The position numbers and the translations under genes were made by a program. A model generated the notes under the pieces. It saw only the letters and a program-made list of their open reading frames with translations, was not told where the DNA came from and did no database searches. From JALONH01 sp046329235 (GTDB lineage: Bacteria; Bacteroidota; Bacteroidia; Cytophagales; Cytophagaceae): a DNA stretch of 64,000 nucleotides. Of this stretch, positions 18,507-28,709 are shown piece by piece. The stretch covers positions 620,001 through 684,000 of the forward strand of contig JAXLVA010000001.1 of the NCBI GenBank assembly GCA_046329235.1, read 5' to 3'. The stretch's first letter is position 1. Each line of letters starts with the position of its first letter.

Positions 18507-21500
18507 TTGAATAAGTTTTTTAATGTCCGTATAGCCTTACTTATATCTCTTACCTTACTTATTTTATTATGGATAGGGAGAACATATGTATTGCATTTAG
18601 ATCAGTGGGTATTTACTAAGCAGTTACAAATAAAGGTTGATAATAGAATAGACAAAGCTCAAGATTTAAATAATCAAATAGCGTCCTTATTTGATTCGAA
18701 AAAAAACTATTCATTTTCTTTTTTTAACTCCATAGCTCAAACGAGTTATTTTCCATTTTATGTTTATAAAAACAAACAACTTGTTTATTGGTCACGTCAA
18801 GATATTATACCTGATATATCCTTCTTAGAGCCCATAGATAGCATAGGTACTATTAATATTGAGGAAGGTAAGTTTATAGTAAATCATAAAAGAGTAGGTG
18901 AATATGATATCTACTCATTGATTATTTTAGAACGCGAATTTCCTGTTGAGAATAGATATCTAAAAGGTAAAGTGATGGATTACCTTTTTCATAGCGTACC
19001 TGTTGTCTTAAAACAGACTAGCTATTCAGAATATGATTATCCTATTTCATCCAAGTATCCCATCATGTATTTTTCATTTGTGGAACTTGAACAATCCTAT
19101 TTGTTAGACGATGTCATTACTTTACTGTATTTAATCGTTGTATTTACTTCCATCGTATTATGGTATCGATGTGTCTTTTTAAGTAAGTATCCTAAGCTGT
19201 TTTTGTTTATCAAACTTTTAGGATATGTTTTAATTAGGGCTATTATATATTGGATTCCTGCCACGCAGCTAGGCTCTGAAAGCTTTTTATTTTCTCCTCA
19301 ATACTTTGCCTCTTCTAATTTGACTAGTTCATTGTTTGATGTGTTGTTAACATTAGCACTAATTGGATTTGTTACAAGGGAAGTGTTTTCGAGTAAGGCG
19401 TATAAGAAAATACTTTTTATTCCCATATTTCATCAATATATATGGCTGAAAAGAACGGTTAATTATTTAATATTAGTAAGTCTGTTTATCCTCTTTAATA
19501 TTTACTATCAAGTTCTTAATACACTTGTATTAAATAGTAGTAATAGCTTAGATTTCATTAATCACTTAACTTGGACGCTTCCTGGAGTATTAAGTATTTT
19601 ATTGGTAGTGATACTCTCTTGGGTATTTTTCTTATTAATACATCCTTTATATACTCTTCTGGGTAAAAACATTGAAAAAGAATCAAGTGTTTTTGTAAGG
19701 TATTTTTTACCGATGTTGTTGGTAGTATCCATATACTGTTCGATGGTAAATCATGAACAGAGAATTGTAGGTATTGTTTTCGCCAGCTATACATGGATTA
19801 TTGTAGCCTTAAAGTTTCCTGCATGGTTACAGCAAATGCGTTATCAATCTTTCCTGTATTTATTTTCTTTTAGCATAGCTTCTTCCTTATTAATAAGTAC
19901 GTCTTTGTTTTTCAAGGGAACCAATCGATTAAATCAACAGAAGAAAAGATTTGCTGAAAATATTCTTTATGAAAGAGATGAGATAACAGAATTTCTCTTG
20001 TACGATGTGTCCAAAGGTATTCGAAAAGATGCGTTTATTCGTGAGAAACTGAGTATGCCTTTATCTGATTATTCCTTGATTGAAAACAAGGTTAACAAGT
20101 ATTATATCACCAATTATTTTGTAGACTACTCTATACGTATTTTAATTTTCAATGCTTCAGGCCACATCGTTAATCTAGGTAAAAGTAATAAGGATATTTC
20201 TACATACCTAGATGAAGTGGTGTATTCTTCAGATTACTTAAGAGAGCGAGATATATTTATTTTTAATGATAAATTAACCGGTATTCGTAAATATATATCA
20301 TTCAATAAGATTAAAAATGACAACAGAATTGTAGGTTATGTAGCTGTTGAACTGACTTCTAATGCATATAATAAAAATAGAATTTTCCCGGAATTAGCTA
20401 CGGATAGCAGATATATTAAAGAACAAGAAGGAGTTTTTGATTATGCAATTATCAGAAATGGAAATGTAGAATCAACCTATGGATTATATAATTATAATGA
20501 ACGATTTGTTAAAGAATTTAAAAGCAAATCAATATTATATACCACTGATTTTAGATTTGATAATTATCATCACTATGTCACGAAAAATGATGAAACGTCT
20601 TGGTTGATTGTTTCCTCTCCATATGCTATGCATGAGTTAATTATTACTCAAGCATCTGTTTATTTCACACTACACATATTGATGATATTGATTTTTATTC
20701 TGTATTATATATTCAGGTTACAGCTTAGAAATATCAATATTGGATTTGCTACCAAAATTCAATTGTATGTCAATTTAGCTTATTTCATTCCACTAGTTGT
20801 AGTCAGTATTATTACGTTAGGTTTTGTTAATAGTAATAATGAAACAGAAATAGAAGATACTTTTTTAAATGTTTCGGAAAAGTTAGCATCATTATTATCC
20901 ATTCAAGCTTCACAAGAGGGGCATTTAGATGATGAAAAAATGGCCGGAATATTAGAGAACTCTGATTTAATTAAAATTCAAGGTTACGATATTAATATAT
21001 TCTCTCTACAAGGGAAATTATTAGCCACGAACCATCCGGAGGTATTTAAACGAAGTGTATTAACGGATAAACTTAATCCACTTGCTCTACAGGCTTTGAT
21101 TGAACGTAACAACCAGTACATCGTACTAAATGAAAAGATAGGGTTGTTGCAGTATAAATCAGTATATCGTTTGATCCGTTCAACAAATCAGGCAAAGCCT
21201 ATCGGTATTATACATATGCCTTTCTTTGAATCTAAAGTGGCGGTGAATAAACAGGTTTCTCAATATCTAAAAATCATTATTAATATTTTTGCTATTAGTT
21301 TTTTGTTGCTATTGATCATAAGTTATATCGTATCAGTGTATTTAACATACCCGTTGAAATTGATTACTCAAGGTATTCGAAAAACAGGGTTAGAAGACAA
21401 CGAACCTATTCTATGGGAATCATCGGATGAGATAGGTCGCTTAGTTCAAGAATATAACTCTATGTTGTTGAAGTTAGAAGAAAGTAAAGTTCAATTATCC

Positions 21501-22184
21501 ATTTCAGAGAAGGAGAGTGCTTGGAGAGAAATGGCCAGACAAGTGGCGCATGAGATTAAGAATCCACTTACTCCCATGAAGCTGAAAATTCAATATTTAT
21601 TACAAAGAATAAGAATGGGGAATGATGTTCCTAAAGAAGAGTTGCAAGAGTCGTTTAAAACTATCATTTCTCAAGTTGATACTTTAAGTGAGATAGCCGG
21701 ATCTTTTTCATCATTCTACAAGCTGCCGGAGTTAAAAAAAGAATCCTTAGATTGGCTACAAGTGGTGGAAAATATCATGGATTTGCATGAAAATCATGAA
21801 TCCATTTTTACCTTGACCAAAGAAGCAGAGGATTATTTTGTGTTAGCAGATGCTAAAATGTTAAACAACATCGTTAATAACTTGGTCTTAAATTCACTAC
21901 AAAGTATACCGGTAAATCGAAGTCCGAAAATTGAATTGGTATTTACTAAACAAGAAAGTTTTGTTTGTTTGGAAGTAAAAGATAATGGTAGTGGTATACC
22001 TGCTGAAATAAAAGATCGAATATTTAGACCTTATTTTAGTACCAAATATACAGGCTCCGGTATAGGTTTAGCTTTAGCTAAACGACTTATAGAAGATATG
22101 GGTGGTGAGATTTGGTTTACAACACAGGAAGGAATAGGAACTTCGTTTTTTATTAAACTACCACAGTCACAGTCTGTAGAATGA
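18507..22184 (+). CDS. very large NtrY-like sensor histidine kinase
   Basis: A 1225-aa membrane kinase. There is an N-terminal helix (6-24), a sensory part, a multi-helix block (about 200-470), another helix at about 720, an extracytoplasmic region, a helix near 925-945 and then a HAMP-like linker (YPLKLITQGIRKTG). The H box EMARQVAHEIKNPLTPMK has the phospho-acceptor His at 1015. Downstream are the N box NNIVNNLVLNSLQSIP, DNGSGIP and TGSGIGLALAKRLIEDMGG. The start is TTG at 18507; no nearby ATG gives the N-terminal helix. No response regulator is adjacent. The stop overlaps the next gene by four bases, so that product is probably a functional partner. Confidence 0.88.
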   Translation: MNKFFNVRIALLISLTLLILLWIGRTYVLHLDQWVFTKQLQIKVDNRIDKAQDLNNQIASLFDSKKNYSFSFFNSIAQTSYFPFYVYKNKQLVYWSRQDIIPDISFLEPIDSIGTINIEEGKFIVNHKRVGEYDIYSLIILEREFPVENRYLKGKVMDYLFHSVPVVLKQTSYSEYDYPISSKYPIMYFSFVELEQSYLLDDVITLLYLIVVFTSIVLWYRCVFLSKYPKLFLFIKLLGYVLIRAIIYWIPATQLGSESFLFSPQYFASSNLTSSLFDVLLTLALIGFVTREVFSSKAYKKILFIPIFHQYIWLKRTVNYLILVSLFILFNIYYQVLNTLVLNSSNSLDFINHLTWTLPGVLSILLVVILSWVFFLLIHPLYTLLGKNIEKESSVFVRYFLPMLLVVSIYCSMVNHEQRIVGIVFASYTWIIVALKFPAWLQQMRYQSFLYLFSFSIASSLLISTSLFFKGTNRLNQQKKRFAENILYERDEITEFLLYDVSKGIRKDAFIREKLSMPLSDYSLIENKVNKYYITNYFVDYSIRILIFNASGHIVNLGKSNKDISTYLDEVVYSSDYLRERDIFIFNDKLTGIRKYISFNKIKNDNRIVGYVAVELTSNAYNKNRIFPELATDSRYIKEQEGVFDYAIIRNGNVESTYGLYNYNERFVKEFKSKSILYTTDFRFDNYHHYVTKNDETSWLIVSSPYAMHELIITQASVYFTLHILMILIFILYYIFRLQLRNINIGFATKIQLYVNLAYFIPLVVVSIITLGFVNSNNETEIEDTFLNVSEKLASLLSIQASQEGHLDDEKMAGILENSDLIKIQGYDINIFSLQGKLLATNHPEVFKRSVLTDKLNPLALQALIERNNQYIVLNEKIGLLQYKSVYRLIRSTNQAKPIGIIHMPFFESKVAVNKQVSQYLKIIINIFAISFLLLLIISYIVSVYLTYPLKLITQGIRKTGLEDNEPILWESSDEIGRLVQEYNSMLLKLEESKVQLSISEKESAWREMARQVAHEIKNPLTPMKLKIQYLLQRIRMGNDVPKEELQESFKTIISQVDTLSEIAGSFSSFYKLPELKKESLDWLQVVENIMDLHENHESIFTLTKEAEDYFVLADAKMLNNIVNNLVLNSLQSIPVNRSPKIELVFTKQESFVCLEVKDNGSGIPAEIKDRIFRPYFSTKYTGSGIGLALAKRLIEDMGGEIWFTTQEGIGTSFFIKLPQSQSVE

Positions 22185-25100
22185 AATGGAAATCCTTAGT
22201 ATGGTTTATTTTTATACAATGCGTATTGACCATTCAAGGGTATGCACAATATACGAATACTCGCTGTAAATGGGTTAAGCCAACTGAAGCAGGGATTGTT
22301 GTTGATACTTTATCTATTTTACCTGGTAGTATTCAAATTCAATCTCCTAGTGGTATAACGGCTACGTATGATATCAATAAAAATTTAATGTTTTTTGCAC
22401 CGGCACCATTGCCGGATTCTATATTAGTTTGCTATCGAGTATATCCTTTCGCTTTACATAAGCCAATTTACAATAGAGATGTTTCCATATATGATTCTAT
22501 AGGTAGCTATCGCGAATCCGTTCGATATTCAGGTATGACTACTCATCAAAGAGAAGAATTGTTTTCAACGCCAGGCATTAATAAAACAGGTGTTATATCA
22601 CGTGGGATATCAGTTGGTAATAATCAAAGTGTATTTGTGAATTCTAATCTGAATTTACAATTAGATGGTAAGTTGTCGGATGACTTAACACTAACAGCGG
22701 TTATATCAGATCAAAATATTCCTTTTCAACCGGAAGGAAATACTCAGTTGATTCAACAGTTTGATCGAGTTTACATTCAATTAAAAGGACGTAGAACTAC
22801 ACTTACGGCCGGAGATATTGTTTTGCAGGATAAAAATTACTTTTTGAATTATTATCGAAATATTCAAGGTGGGCAAATTGCTTATAAATACAATAGAGAC
22901 TCTACTGTATATTCTGTATCACAAGCGGGTATAGGCGTTTCCAAAGGAAAATTTCATTCGATGCAGTTTGCTCCGGGGACTAGAGATTCTCTGATTGAAG
23001 GTGTGCAAGGGCCATATCGACTAAGAGGTCCTAATGGAGAGCGATATATCATTGTAATTGCTAATTCTGAAAAGATATACTTGGATGGTCGATTGTTAAC
23101 TCGTGGTTTTGATTACGATTATGTAATCGATTATAATAATGCAGAAATTACTTTTACCCCCAATGTTTTAATTACACGATATTCTCGTGTACGTGTAGAC
23201 TTTGAATTTTCTGATAAAAATTACTCTAGAACTAATATAGCCGCTTCGCAAACTTATGTAACTCCTAGGAGTAAAGTTTATGTTGGTTATTTCTCAGAAA
23301 AAGACAATCCTAGGAATCCTTTATTACAAGAGTTAAGCTTTTCAGATCAACAGTATTTATCTACGATAGGAGATAATTTATCATCGGCAGTATTGTCCGG
23401 CGTAGATTCTGTAGGCTATAATGAGAATAGAGTTTTGTATAGAAAAGTCAATATCGCCGGAGTCGATGCTTATCAATATTCAACTAGAAGTGATAGTGCA
23501 TTTTATGAGGTGAAATTTTCACAAGTAGGAGCAGGTCTAGGAAGTTATGCTTTGGATCGAAGTACGGTAAATGCACGTATATACAAATATGTAGGTGCAG
23601 GTAATGGCGATTATGAACCTATTCAACAAATTATAACGCCTAAGCAAAAACAAATGGTTCAGTTTTCCGGTGAACAAAAAGTAGGGAAGTATCATCGTGT
23701 ATTTGGGGATTTTGCTTTATCCGATTATGATGTGAATTTATATTCTGATTTAGACAAAGCGAATGATCAAGGAGCTTCTGTACGTATGGGCTATGGATTT
23801 AACAAAGTACCGGTTCGTTTAATCAAAGGATATACATTAAGTGGAACAACTCAATATGAGTTTAATCATAAGAATTTCACAGCTATTGATCGTTTTCGTT
23901 CAGCTGATTTTGAACGTTATTGGAATGAAAATGCTACGGTATTAGGTAATAATCAAATGGCTTCTGCTCAATTGGCTTATCAAAAAAGTAAGCATGAGTT
24001 ATTTTCCTATGGATTAAACTATAGAGATAAACAAAATGATATCACAGGTATACAACAAAATGTAAGTGTTTATCAAAAATGGAAACAGTTCTATTTGAAG
24101 GGAGATGGTTTTTTCAACCAAGTAAATCAATTAAAAGGTTCTGCTGATTGGCAAAAATACGCCATCCATTCTTATTACATATTTGGTAAGATAACTCCGG
24201 GTTTTCAATATCAAACAGAAAAAAATAAAGTGATGGATAGTCTTTCTCAAATCCTTTCATCTATCATGTACTTTGAGGAGTATAAAGGGTATATAAAGTC
24301 TTCTGATACCAGTAAATTCAGATATTTAATTGAGCATACGTTTCGTAAAGATTGGGAAGTATTTAATAAAGAGTTAGCTCCTAATACAAATGCACGTACT
24401 ACAGGAATTACGGGTGGATATCGATTTTCACCGGATCATCAAATTAGTTTTAATGGGACCTATCGATATTTAGATGCTTCTCAAGGGCCTACTAAAACTC
24501 CCAATGAAGAAACGCTTTTAGGAAGAACAGATTGGAATGTGAATGCTTTGAAACGTCACGTTCGCTCTGATTTAACGGTAACAACAGGAACCGGTCGAGA
24601 GACAAGAAAACAATTCGTTTTTCAGCCGGTAGCCACAGGCTTAGGAACGCACGTATGGCGCGATTTTAATAATGATGGTCGACAAGAAATCAATGAGTTC
24701 GTGGAGAAGATTTATAGTGATACGCTTGAGTTTATTAAATTATACTTACCTACTGACGAGTATTATAAAGCATTTACTAATGCAATAAACTATCGATTAG
24801 ATGCATCAATGCCTAGAACTTGGAGGAATAGTCCGCACACATTTTTTAAATTAGCATCTAAGCTAAGTAGTGCTAATTCATTTACGCTTAATAAAAAGAC
24901 AACCGACGAATCGTTGCTTGTTCGTTTTAATCCGTTTAGTCCGGCAGAGGGAGATACTACCTTGTTAGGATTTCAAAGAGCTATTCGAACGATATTATTT
25001 TACAATCGAGCCAGTTCCCTATATGGGTTTGATTTAGCATTTAATACTACTAGCTCACGGCAGTTTTTATCTCAAGGATTTGAAAACCGTACCACCCGAG

Positions 25101-25630
25101 ATTGGATTTTGGGTAGTAGGGTAACTATAAAACGCCTCTATGCTATTAAAAGTAAACTTACCAAAGGCTTGAATGAAGTAGCTTCGGACTTTAATACATA
25201 TAGGAATTTCGCCATAGATATTAATAAACTGAATGTGGATTTTTCCTATCAACCCAGAAATAATCTGCGACTTACCTTACTAACGGGATTTACTTATAAA
25301 ATAAATATTCTATCAGCTGGGCAAGGAGAGAATACTCGCATGGCAGATAGCGGTGTTGAATTAAAATGGAATAAACTTTCTCAACGTACCTTCACCGGTA
25401 CTGTAAAATATATTAATATCCTTTCGGATTTAAAAAGTACACCACAAAACTCACCTTTAGCGTACGAGTTACAAGAAGCCTTATTAAAGGGAAATAACTT
25501 TACTTGGTCCGTTCACTGGCAAGAACGATTAACTAATGGTTTGCAAATTTCCTTTACCTATGAGGGGCGTTCTTCCCCTACAGCTCGCACCATTCATACA
25601 GGTCGTATGCAGTTGTCTGCTTTATTCTAA
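22181..25630 (+). CDS. large conserved Bacteroidota protein, predicted outer-membrane barrel
   Basis: A 1149-aa protein, unnamed. A signal peptide (MKWKSLVWFIFIQCVLTIQGYA) is followed by an N-terminal domain, then GVISRGISVGNNQSVFVNSNLNL (about 140-160), a conserved segment with ISDQNIPFQPEGNTQ and RVYIQLKGRRTTLTAGDI (about 175-210), and then 900 residues of alternating aromatic/polar strands ending in SPTARTIHTGRMQLSALF. The last residues look like an outer-membrane beta strand. Function is unknown. ATGA overlap with the giant kinase suggests that the two act in one envelope pathway. The 3' end overlaps the convergent pseudouridine synthase gene by nine bases. Confidence 0.75.
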   Translation: MKWKSLVWFIFIQCVLTIQGYAQYTNTRCKWVKPTEAGIVVDTLSILPGSIQIQSPSGITATYDINKNLMFFAPAPLPDSILVCYRVYPFALHKPIYNRDVSIYDSIGSYRESVRYSGMTTHQREELFSTPGINKTGVISRGISVGNNQSVFVNSNLNLQLDGKLSDDLTLTAVISDQNIPFQPEGNTQLIQQFDRVYIQLKGRRTTLTAGDIVLQDKNYFLNYYRNIQGGQIAYKYNRDSTVYSVSQAGIGVSKGKFHSMQFAPGTRDSLIEGVQGPYRLRGPNGERYIIVIANSEKIYLDGRLLTRGFDYDYVIDYNNAEITFTPNVLITRYSRVRVDFEFSDKNYSRTNIAASQTYVTPRSKVYVGYFSEKDNPRNPLLQELSFSDQQYLSTIGDNLSSAVLSGVDSVGYNENRVLYRKVNIAGVDAYQYSTRSDSAFYEVKFSQVGAGLGSYALDRSTVNARIYKYVGAGNGDYEPIQQIITPKQKQMVQFSGEQKVGKYHRVFGDFALSDYDVNLYSDLDKANDQGASVRMGYGFNKVPVRLIKGYTLSGTTQYEFNHKNFTAIDRFRSADFERYWNENATVLGNNQMASAQLAYQKSKHELFSYGLNYRDKQNDITGIQQNVSVYQKWKQFYLKGDGFFNQVNQLKGSADWQKYAIHSYYIFGKITPGFQYQTEKNKVMDSLSQILSSIMYFEEYKGYIKSSDTSKFRYLIEHTFRKDWEVFNKELAPNTNARTTGITGGYRFSPDHQISFNGTYRYLDASQGPTKTPNEETLLGRTDWNVNALKRHVRSDLTVTTGTGRETRKQFVFQPVATGLGTHVWRDFNNDGRQEINEFVEKIYSDTLEFIKLYLPTDEYYKAFTNAINYRLDASMPRTWRNSPHTFFKLASKLSSANSFTLNKKTTDESLLVRFNPFSPAEGDTTLLGFQRAIRTILFYNRASSLYGFDLAFNTTSSRQFLSQGFENRTTRDWILGSRVTIKRLYAIKSKLTKGLNEVASDFNTYRNFAIDINKLNVDFSYQPRNNLRLTLLTGFTYKINILSAGQGENTRMADSGVELKWNKLSQRTFTGTVKYINILSDLKSTPQNSPLAYELQEALLKGNNFTWSVHWQERLTNGLQISFTYEGRSSPTARTIHTGRMQLSALF

Positions 25631-26326
25631 TAAGTCTAAAACTTCTTTTATTTTTTCAGAAGAAATAGATTCATATTCCCCTACGGGAATATTTGCTAAT
25701 AAAATGTGATGCATGCGAATACGCTTTAGCTTGACTACTTCATAACCTAGCTTAGCACACATTCTTCTTATTTGTCGGTTGCGACCTTCTTTTAGCGTTA
25801 TTAGGAATTCCGTAGGTGAAATTATAGATACTTGGCAGGGTAGAGTAGGCTTTCCTAATATAACTAAGCCATTTTCCATTTGAGAAACAAAATCAGGTTG
25901 TAGAGGTAAATTGACGGTTACATGATATTCTTTTTCAATCCCTGTTTCTTTCCCTGCTAAAGCTTTATAAAACCATCCATCATTAGTCAATAATAATAAA
26001 CCTTCAGAGTGTTTGTCTAATCTACCTACCGGGAAAAAATATTCATTAATTCCGGTAGCATTTATCAGATTGTCTGGAGTGTTGGTGTTTAAGGTACATT
26101 CAACCCCTATAGGTTTATGGTAGGCATAATAAAAATAATCATCGCCTTTTTGAATGATATCATCGGATACTTTTACTTGATCATAAGGAGAAATAAATAC
26201 ATCCTTATTAGGGGGGATGTTATTGACAGTTACTTTACCTGTCTGAATTAAATTGAAAACATAATCATACGAACTTAAAAAATGCTTCTTGAGAAATAGC
26301 GATAATTTGATCGTAGGTTTAGGCAT
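25622..26326 (-). CDS. RNA pseudouridine synthase, RluB/E/F-like
   Basis: A 234-aa RsuA/RluB-E-F family enzyme isomerising a uridine in rRNA or tRNA. An S4-like N-terminal domain (residues 5-50, FLKKHFLSSYDYVFNLIQTGKV) precedes the catalytic motif GRLDKHSEGLLLLTNDG with Asp104, and KEGRNRQIRRMCAKLGYEV at about 178-196. The pattern and sequence are closest to RluF, which modifies 23S rRNA U2604 in E. coli, but site specificity is not provable here. Its start overlaps the end of the upstream mlaF-like gene by eight bases. Confidence 0.85.
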   Translation of the reverse strand: MPKPTIKLSLFLKKHFLSSYDYVFNLIQTGKVTVNNIPPNKDVFISPYDQVKVSDDIIQKGDDYFYYAYHKPIGVECTLNTNTPDNLINATGINEYFFPVGRLDKHSEGLLLLTNDGWFYKALAGKETGIEKEYHVTVNLPLQPDFVSQMENGLVILGKPTLPCQVSIISPTEFLITLKEGRNRQIRRMCAKLGYEVVKLKRIRMHHILLANIPVGEYESISSEKIKEVLDLLE

Positions 26327-27071
26327 TCTCTTTCATGTCACGAATAAGTTTATTCGCAAAAATAAAGTCTTGAAGTGATTTTACTTTATTATCTAAGATA
26401 ACATCTTTAGTACCTTCCCACACTTTTTCACCTTGAAACATAAATAATATTTGTTCCCCGATTTCCAACATGGAATTCATGTCGTGTGTTACCACAACCG
26501 TTGTCATATCATATTCGTGAGTAATTTCTTGAATCAAGTTATCGATACGAATAGATGTTTGAGGATCTAATCCTGAATTGGGTTCATCGCAATAAAGATA
26601 TTTTGGGTTCATTACGATAGCACGAGCAATTCCTACACGTTTAGCCATACCGCCACTGATTTCGGATGGAAGTCTTTTTGCTGCATGATCCAAGCCTACA
26701 CGTTGTAAACAGAAGTTGACACGATCTCGTTTTTCAGATAGTGACATGTCGGATAACATATCCAAAGGGAAAATCACATTTTCCTCTACTGTTTTAGAAT
26801 CGAACAATGCACCACCTTGAAATAACATGCCAATCTCTCTTCGAATGGATTGCTTATCTTGATTACTAGCATTGGTGAATTCTCTTTCATCGTAGTAGAT
26901 ATTACCTGAATCAGGTTGTATTAATCCTACTAGGCATTTTAACAAAACACTTTTACCTGTACCACTGGCACCAATGATTAAGTTCGTTTTTCCTTTACTG
27001 AAAACTCCGGAAACATCTTTTAAGATGGTTTTTCCATTAAATTCTTTGACGATATTTTTACATTCAATCAT
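26319..27071 (-). CDS. mlaF: MlaF-type ABC transporter ATP-binding protein
   Basis: A 250-aa ATPase with Walker A GASGTGKS (34-41), signature SGGMAKR at about 145-151, Walker B YLYCDEPNSGLDP and the switch His in VVVTHD. SGGMAKR and the adjacent MlaE-type permease place it in the phospholipid/toluene-tolerance (Mla/Ttg2) group that moves lipids between outer and inner membrane. No MCE (MlaD) or MlaB gene is next to it here, so the substrate-binding part must be elsewhere. It is seven bases after the permease. Confidence 0.88.
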   Translation of the reverse strand: MIECKNIVKEFNGKTILKDVSGVFSKGKTNLIIGASGTGKSVLLKCLVGLIQPDSGNIYYDEREFTNASNQDKQSIRREIGMLFQGGALFDSKTVEENVIFPLDMLSDMSLSEKRDRVNFCLQRVGLDHAAKRLPSEISGGMAKRVGIARAIVMNPKYLYCDEPNSGLDPQTSIRIDNLIQEITHEYDMTTVVVTHDMNSMLEIGEQILFMFQGEKVWEGTKDVILDNKVKSLQDFIFANKLIRDMKENA

Positions 27072-27078
27072 GGGAAAA

Positions 27079-27813
27079 TCAGAGTAATAGTTGAGCTAAA
27101 ACATAATCAAAAACCAGTAATGCAATACAGCTATTCACCACCGCTGTAGTAGATGATTGTCCTACTTGAAAGGCTCCACCCTTAGTGTAATAACCTTGAT
27201 AGGCAGATATAGATGATATTAAAAAGGCAAATACAAATGATTTAATCAACGCAAAAGGAACGTTGAATGCAACAAAATCGGATTGGATACCTTGAATATA
27301 TTCTTTGGCAGTTAATGCTCCCGTACCAACACCTGCAATAAATCCACCAAATAAAGATAAGAATGCAGCAATTGAAACTAGCATAGGAAAGGTAAATACT
27401 GCCCCTAAAATTTTAGGTAAAATTAAATAAGAAGCAGAATTGATACCCATTACTTCTAATGCATCGATTTGTTCTGAGATACGCATGGTACCTAATTGCG
27501 AAGCTATGTTAGAACCTACTTTACCGGCAAGAACTACACAAGTGAAAGTGGGAGCAAGTTCCAGTAAGGTCATTTCACGAGTTACCGACGCAATAATATA
27601 TTTCGGAATTAATGGGGATACTAAATTAGCAGCTGTTTGGATACACGTTACAGCACCAATGAAACTGGACACGATGGCAACGATTAAAAGAGAATCAACA
27701 CCAATGTTGATACATTCATCCATCGTTAATTTAAAGTAAACTTTAAAACGCTCTCTGCGGACAAACAGACTTCCCAAAAGCATAAAATATTGTCCAAACT
27801 TTTCAATCATCAT
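27079..27813 (-). CDS. mlaE: MlaE-type ABC transporter permease
   Basis: A 244-aa MlaE/DUF140 permease with about five helices. ELAPTFTCVVLAGKVGSNIASQLGTMRISEQIDALEVMGI (residues 85-124, shown in pieces: VLAGKVGSNIA, LGTMRISEQIDALEVMG) is the hallmark of the family. It pairs with the ATPase just downstream. Two adjacent Met codons are possible starts; the first is used. The SDR gene is divergent, with a 72-base gap. Confidence 0.9.
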   Translation of the reverse strand: MMIEKFGQYFMLLGSLFVRRERFKVYFKLTMDECINIGVDSLLIVAIVSSFIGAVTCIQTAANLVSPLIPKYIIASVTREMTLLELAPTFTCVVLAGKVGSNIASQLGTMRISEQIDALEVMGINSASYLILPKILGAVFTFPMLVSIAAFLSLFGGFIAGVGTGALTAKEYIQGIQSDFVAFNVPFALIKSFVFAFLISSISAYQGYYTKGGAFQVGQSSTTAVVNSCIALLVFDYVLAQLLL

Positions 27814-27885
27814 AGGAAAGTCAATTATTACTTTTAAACCTATGCTAAAATAAGGTATATTTAACTGTTAAACAAAGAAGTTTAG

Positions 27886-28584
27886 ATGAAGAAGACGGCA
27901 ATCATAACCGGTGGCACCAAAGGGATAGGTAGGGCATGTGTAGAACTCTTTATAAAACAAGGGTTTCAGGTAGTTACCTGTGCGCGAAAAACAGAAGACT
28001 TAGAACAATTAAAGAAAGCTCTTAATTCTCCGTTATTGTATTGTATGACGGCTGATTTGTCTATTCAAAATCAAGTAAAACTATTTGCTGAGTTTGCCTT
28101 AAGTATTGATTCAAATCCAGATTTAATAATAAATAATACGGGTATTTTCGTTCAAGGAAAATTGCAAGATGAACCGGAGGGAACTTTAGAAAAGTTAATG
28201 GAAACGAATGTATACAGTGCGTACCATTTAACTAGGTATTTATTGCCCGGTATGATTTCCAAAAAGCAAGGGACGATTTTTAATATCTGTTCGACAGCAA
28301 GTATCACACCTTATGTAAACGGAGGTTCTTATTGTATGACTAAATATGCCTTGTTAGGGATGACCAAAGTTTTTCGTGAAGAGTTAAAACCGTATAATAT
28401 TCGAGTGTCGGCTGTATTGCCCGGTGCCACACTTACATCATCATGGGAAGGGGTAGATTTACCTGCCGAGCGTTTTATCCCACCGGCTGATATAGCTCAG
28501 ACAATTTGGGGTGTTTATAACTTACATCCTCAAACGGTGGTTGAAGAGATCTTGATACGCCCATTGGAAGGTGATATAGGTTGA
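27886..28584 (+). CDS. short-chain dehydrogenase/reductase
   Basis: A 232-aa classical SDR with a Rossmann fold. The cofactor motif is GGTKGIG (8-14), the structural motif NNTG at about 84-87, and the catalytic Tyr-Lys pair in YCMTKYAL at about 149-153 with an upstream Ser in CSTAS. An Arg-Lys after beta-2 (CARKTE) suggests NADP(H). The substrate cannot be told; 3-ketoacyl-type or sugar-alcohol activities are both possible. It stands alone between a divergent mla operon and a terminator. Confidence 0.85.
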   Translation: MKKTAIITGGTKGIGRACVELFIKQGFQVVTCARKTEDLEQLKKALNSPLLYCMTADLSIQNQVKLFAEFALSIDSNPDLIINNTGIFVQGKLQDEPEGTLEKLMETNVYSAYHLTRYLLPGMISKKQGTIFNICSTASITPYVNGGSYCMTKYALLGMTKVFREELKPYNIRVSAVLPGATLTSSWEGVDLPAERFIPPADIAQTIWGVYNLHPQTVVEEILIRPLEGDIG

Positions 28585-28617
28585 TATTCAGGTGTTTGTG
28601 TTGTTATTTTGTCCAGG

Positions 28618-28647
28618 GCCATTTAGTATATACTTAGTGGCTTTTTT
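28618..28647 (+). terminator. terminator after the SDR gene
   Basis: The hairpin GCCATT-T-AGTATATACT-T-AGTGGC is followed by six Ts. It isolates the SDR gene from ispG. Confidence 0.75.
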
Positions 28648-28709
28648 ATTTATTTTTAAACAATTTAAGTAACTTTATAGTTACAAATAAAAGTTGTCTT
28701 ATAACAGAT

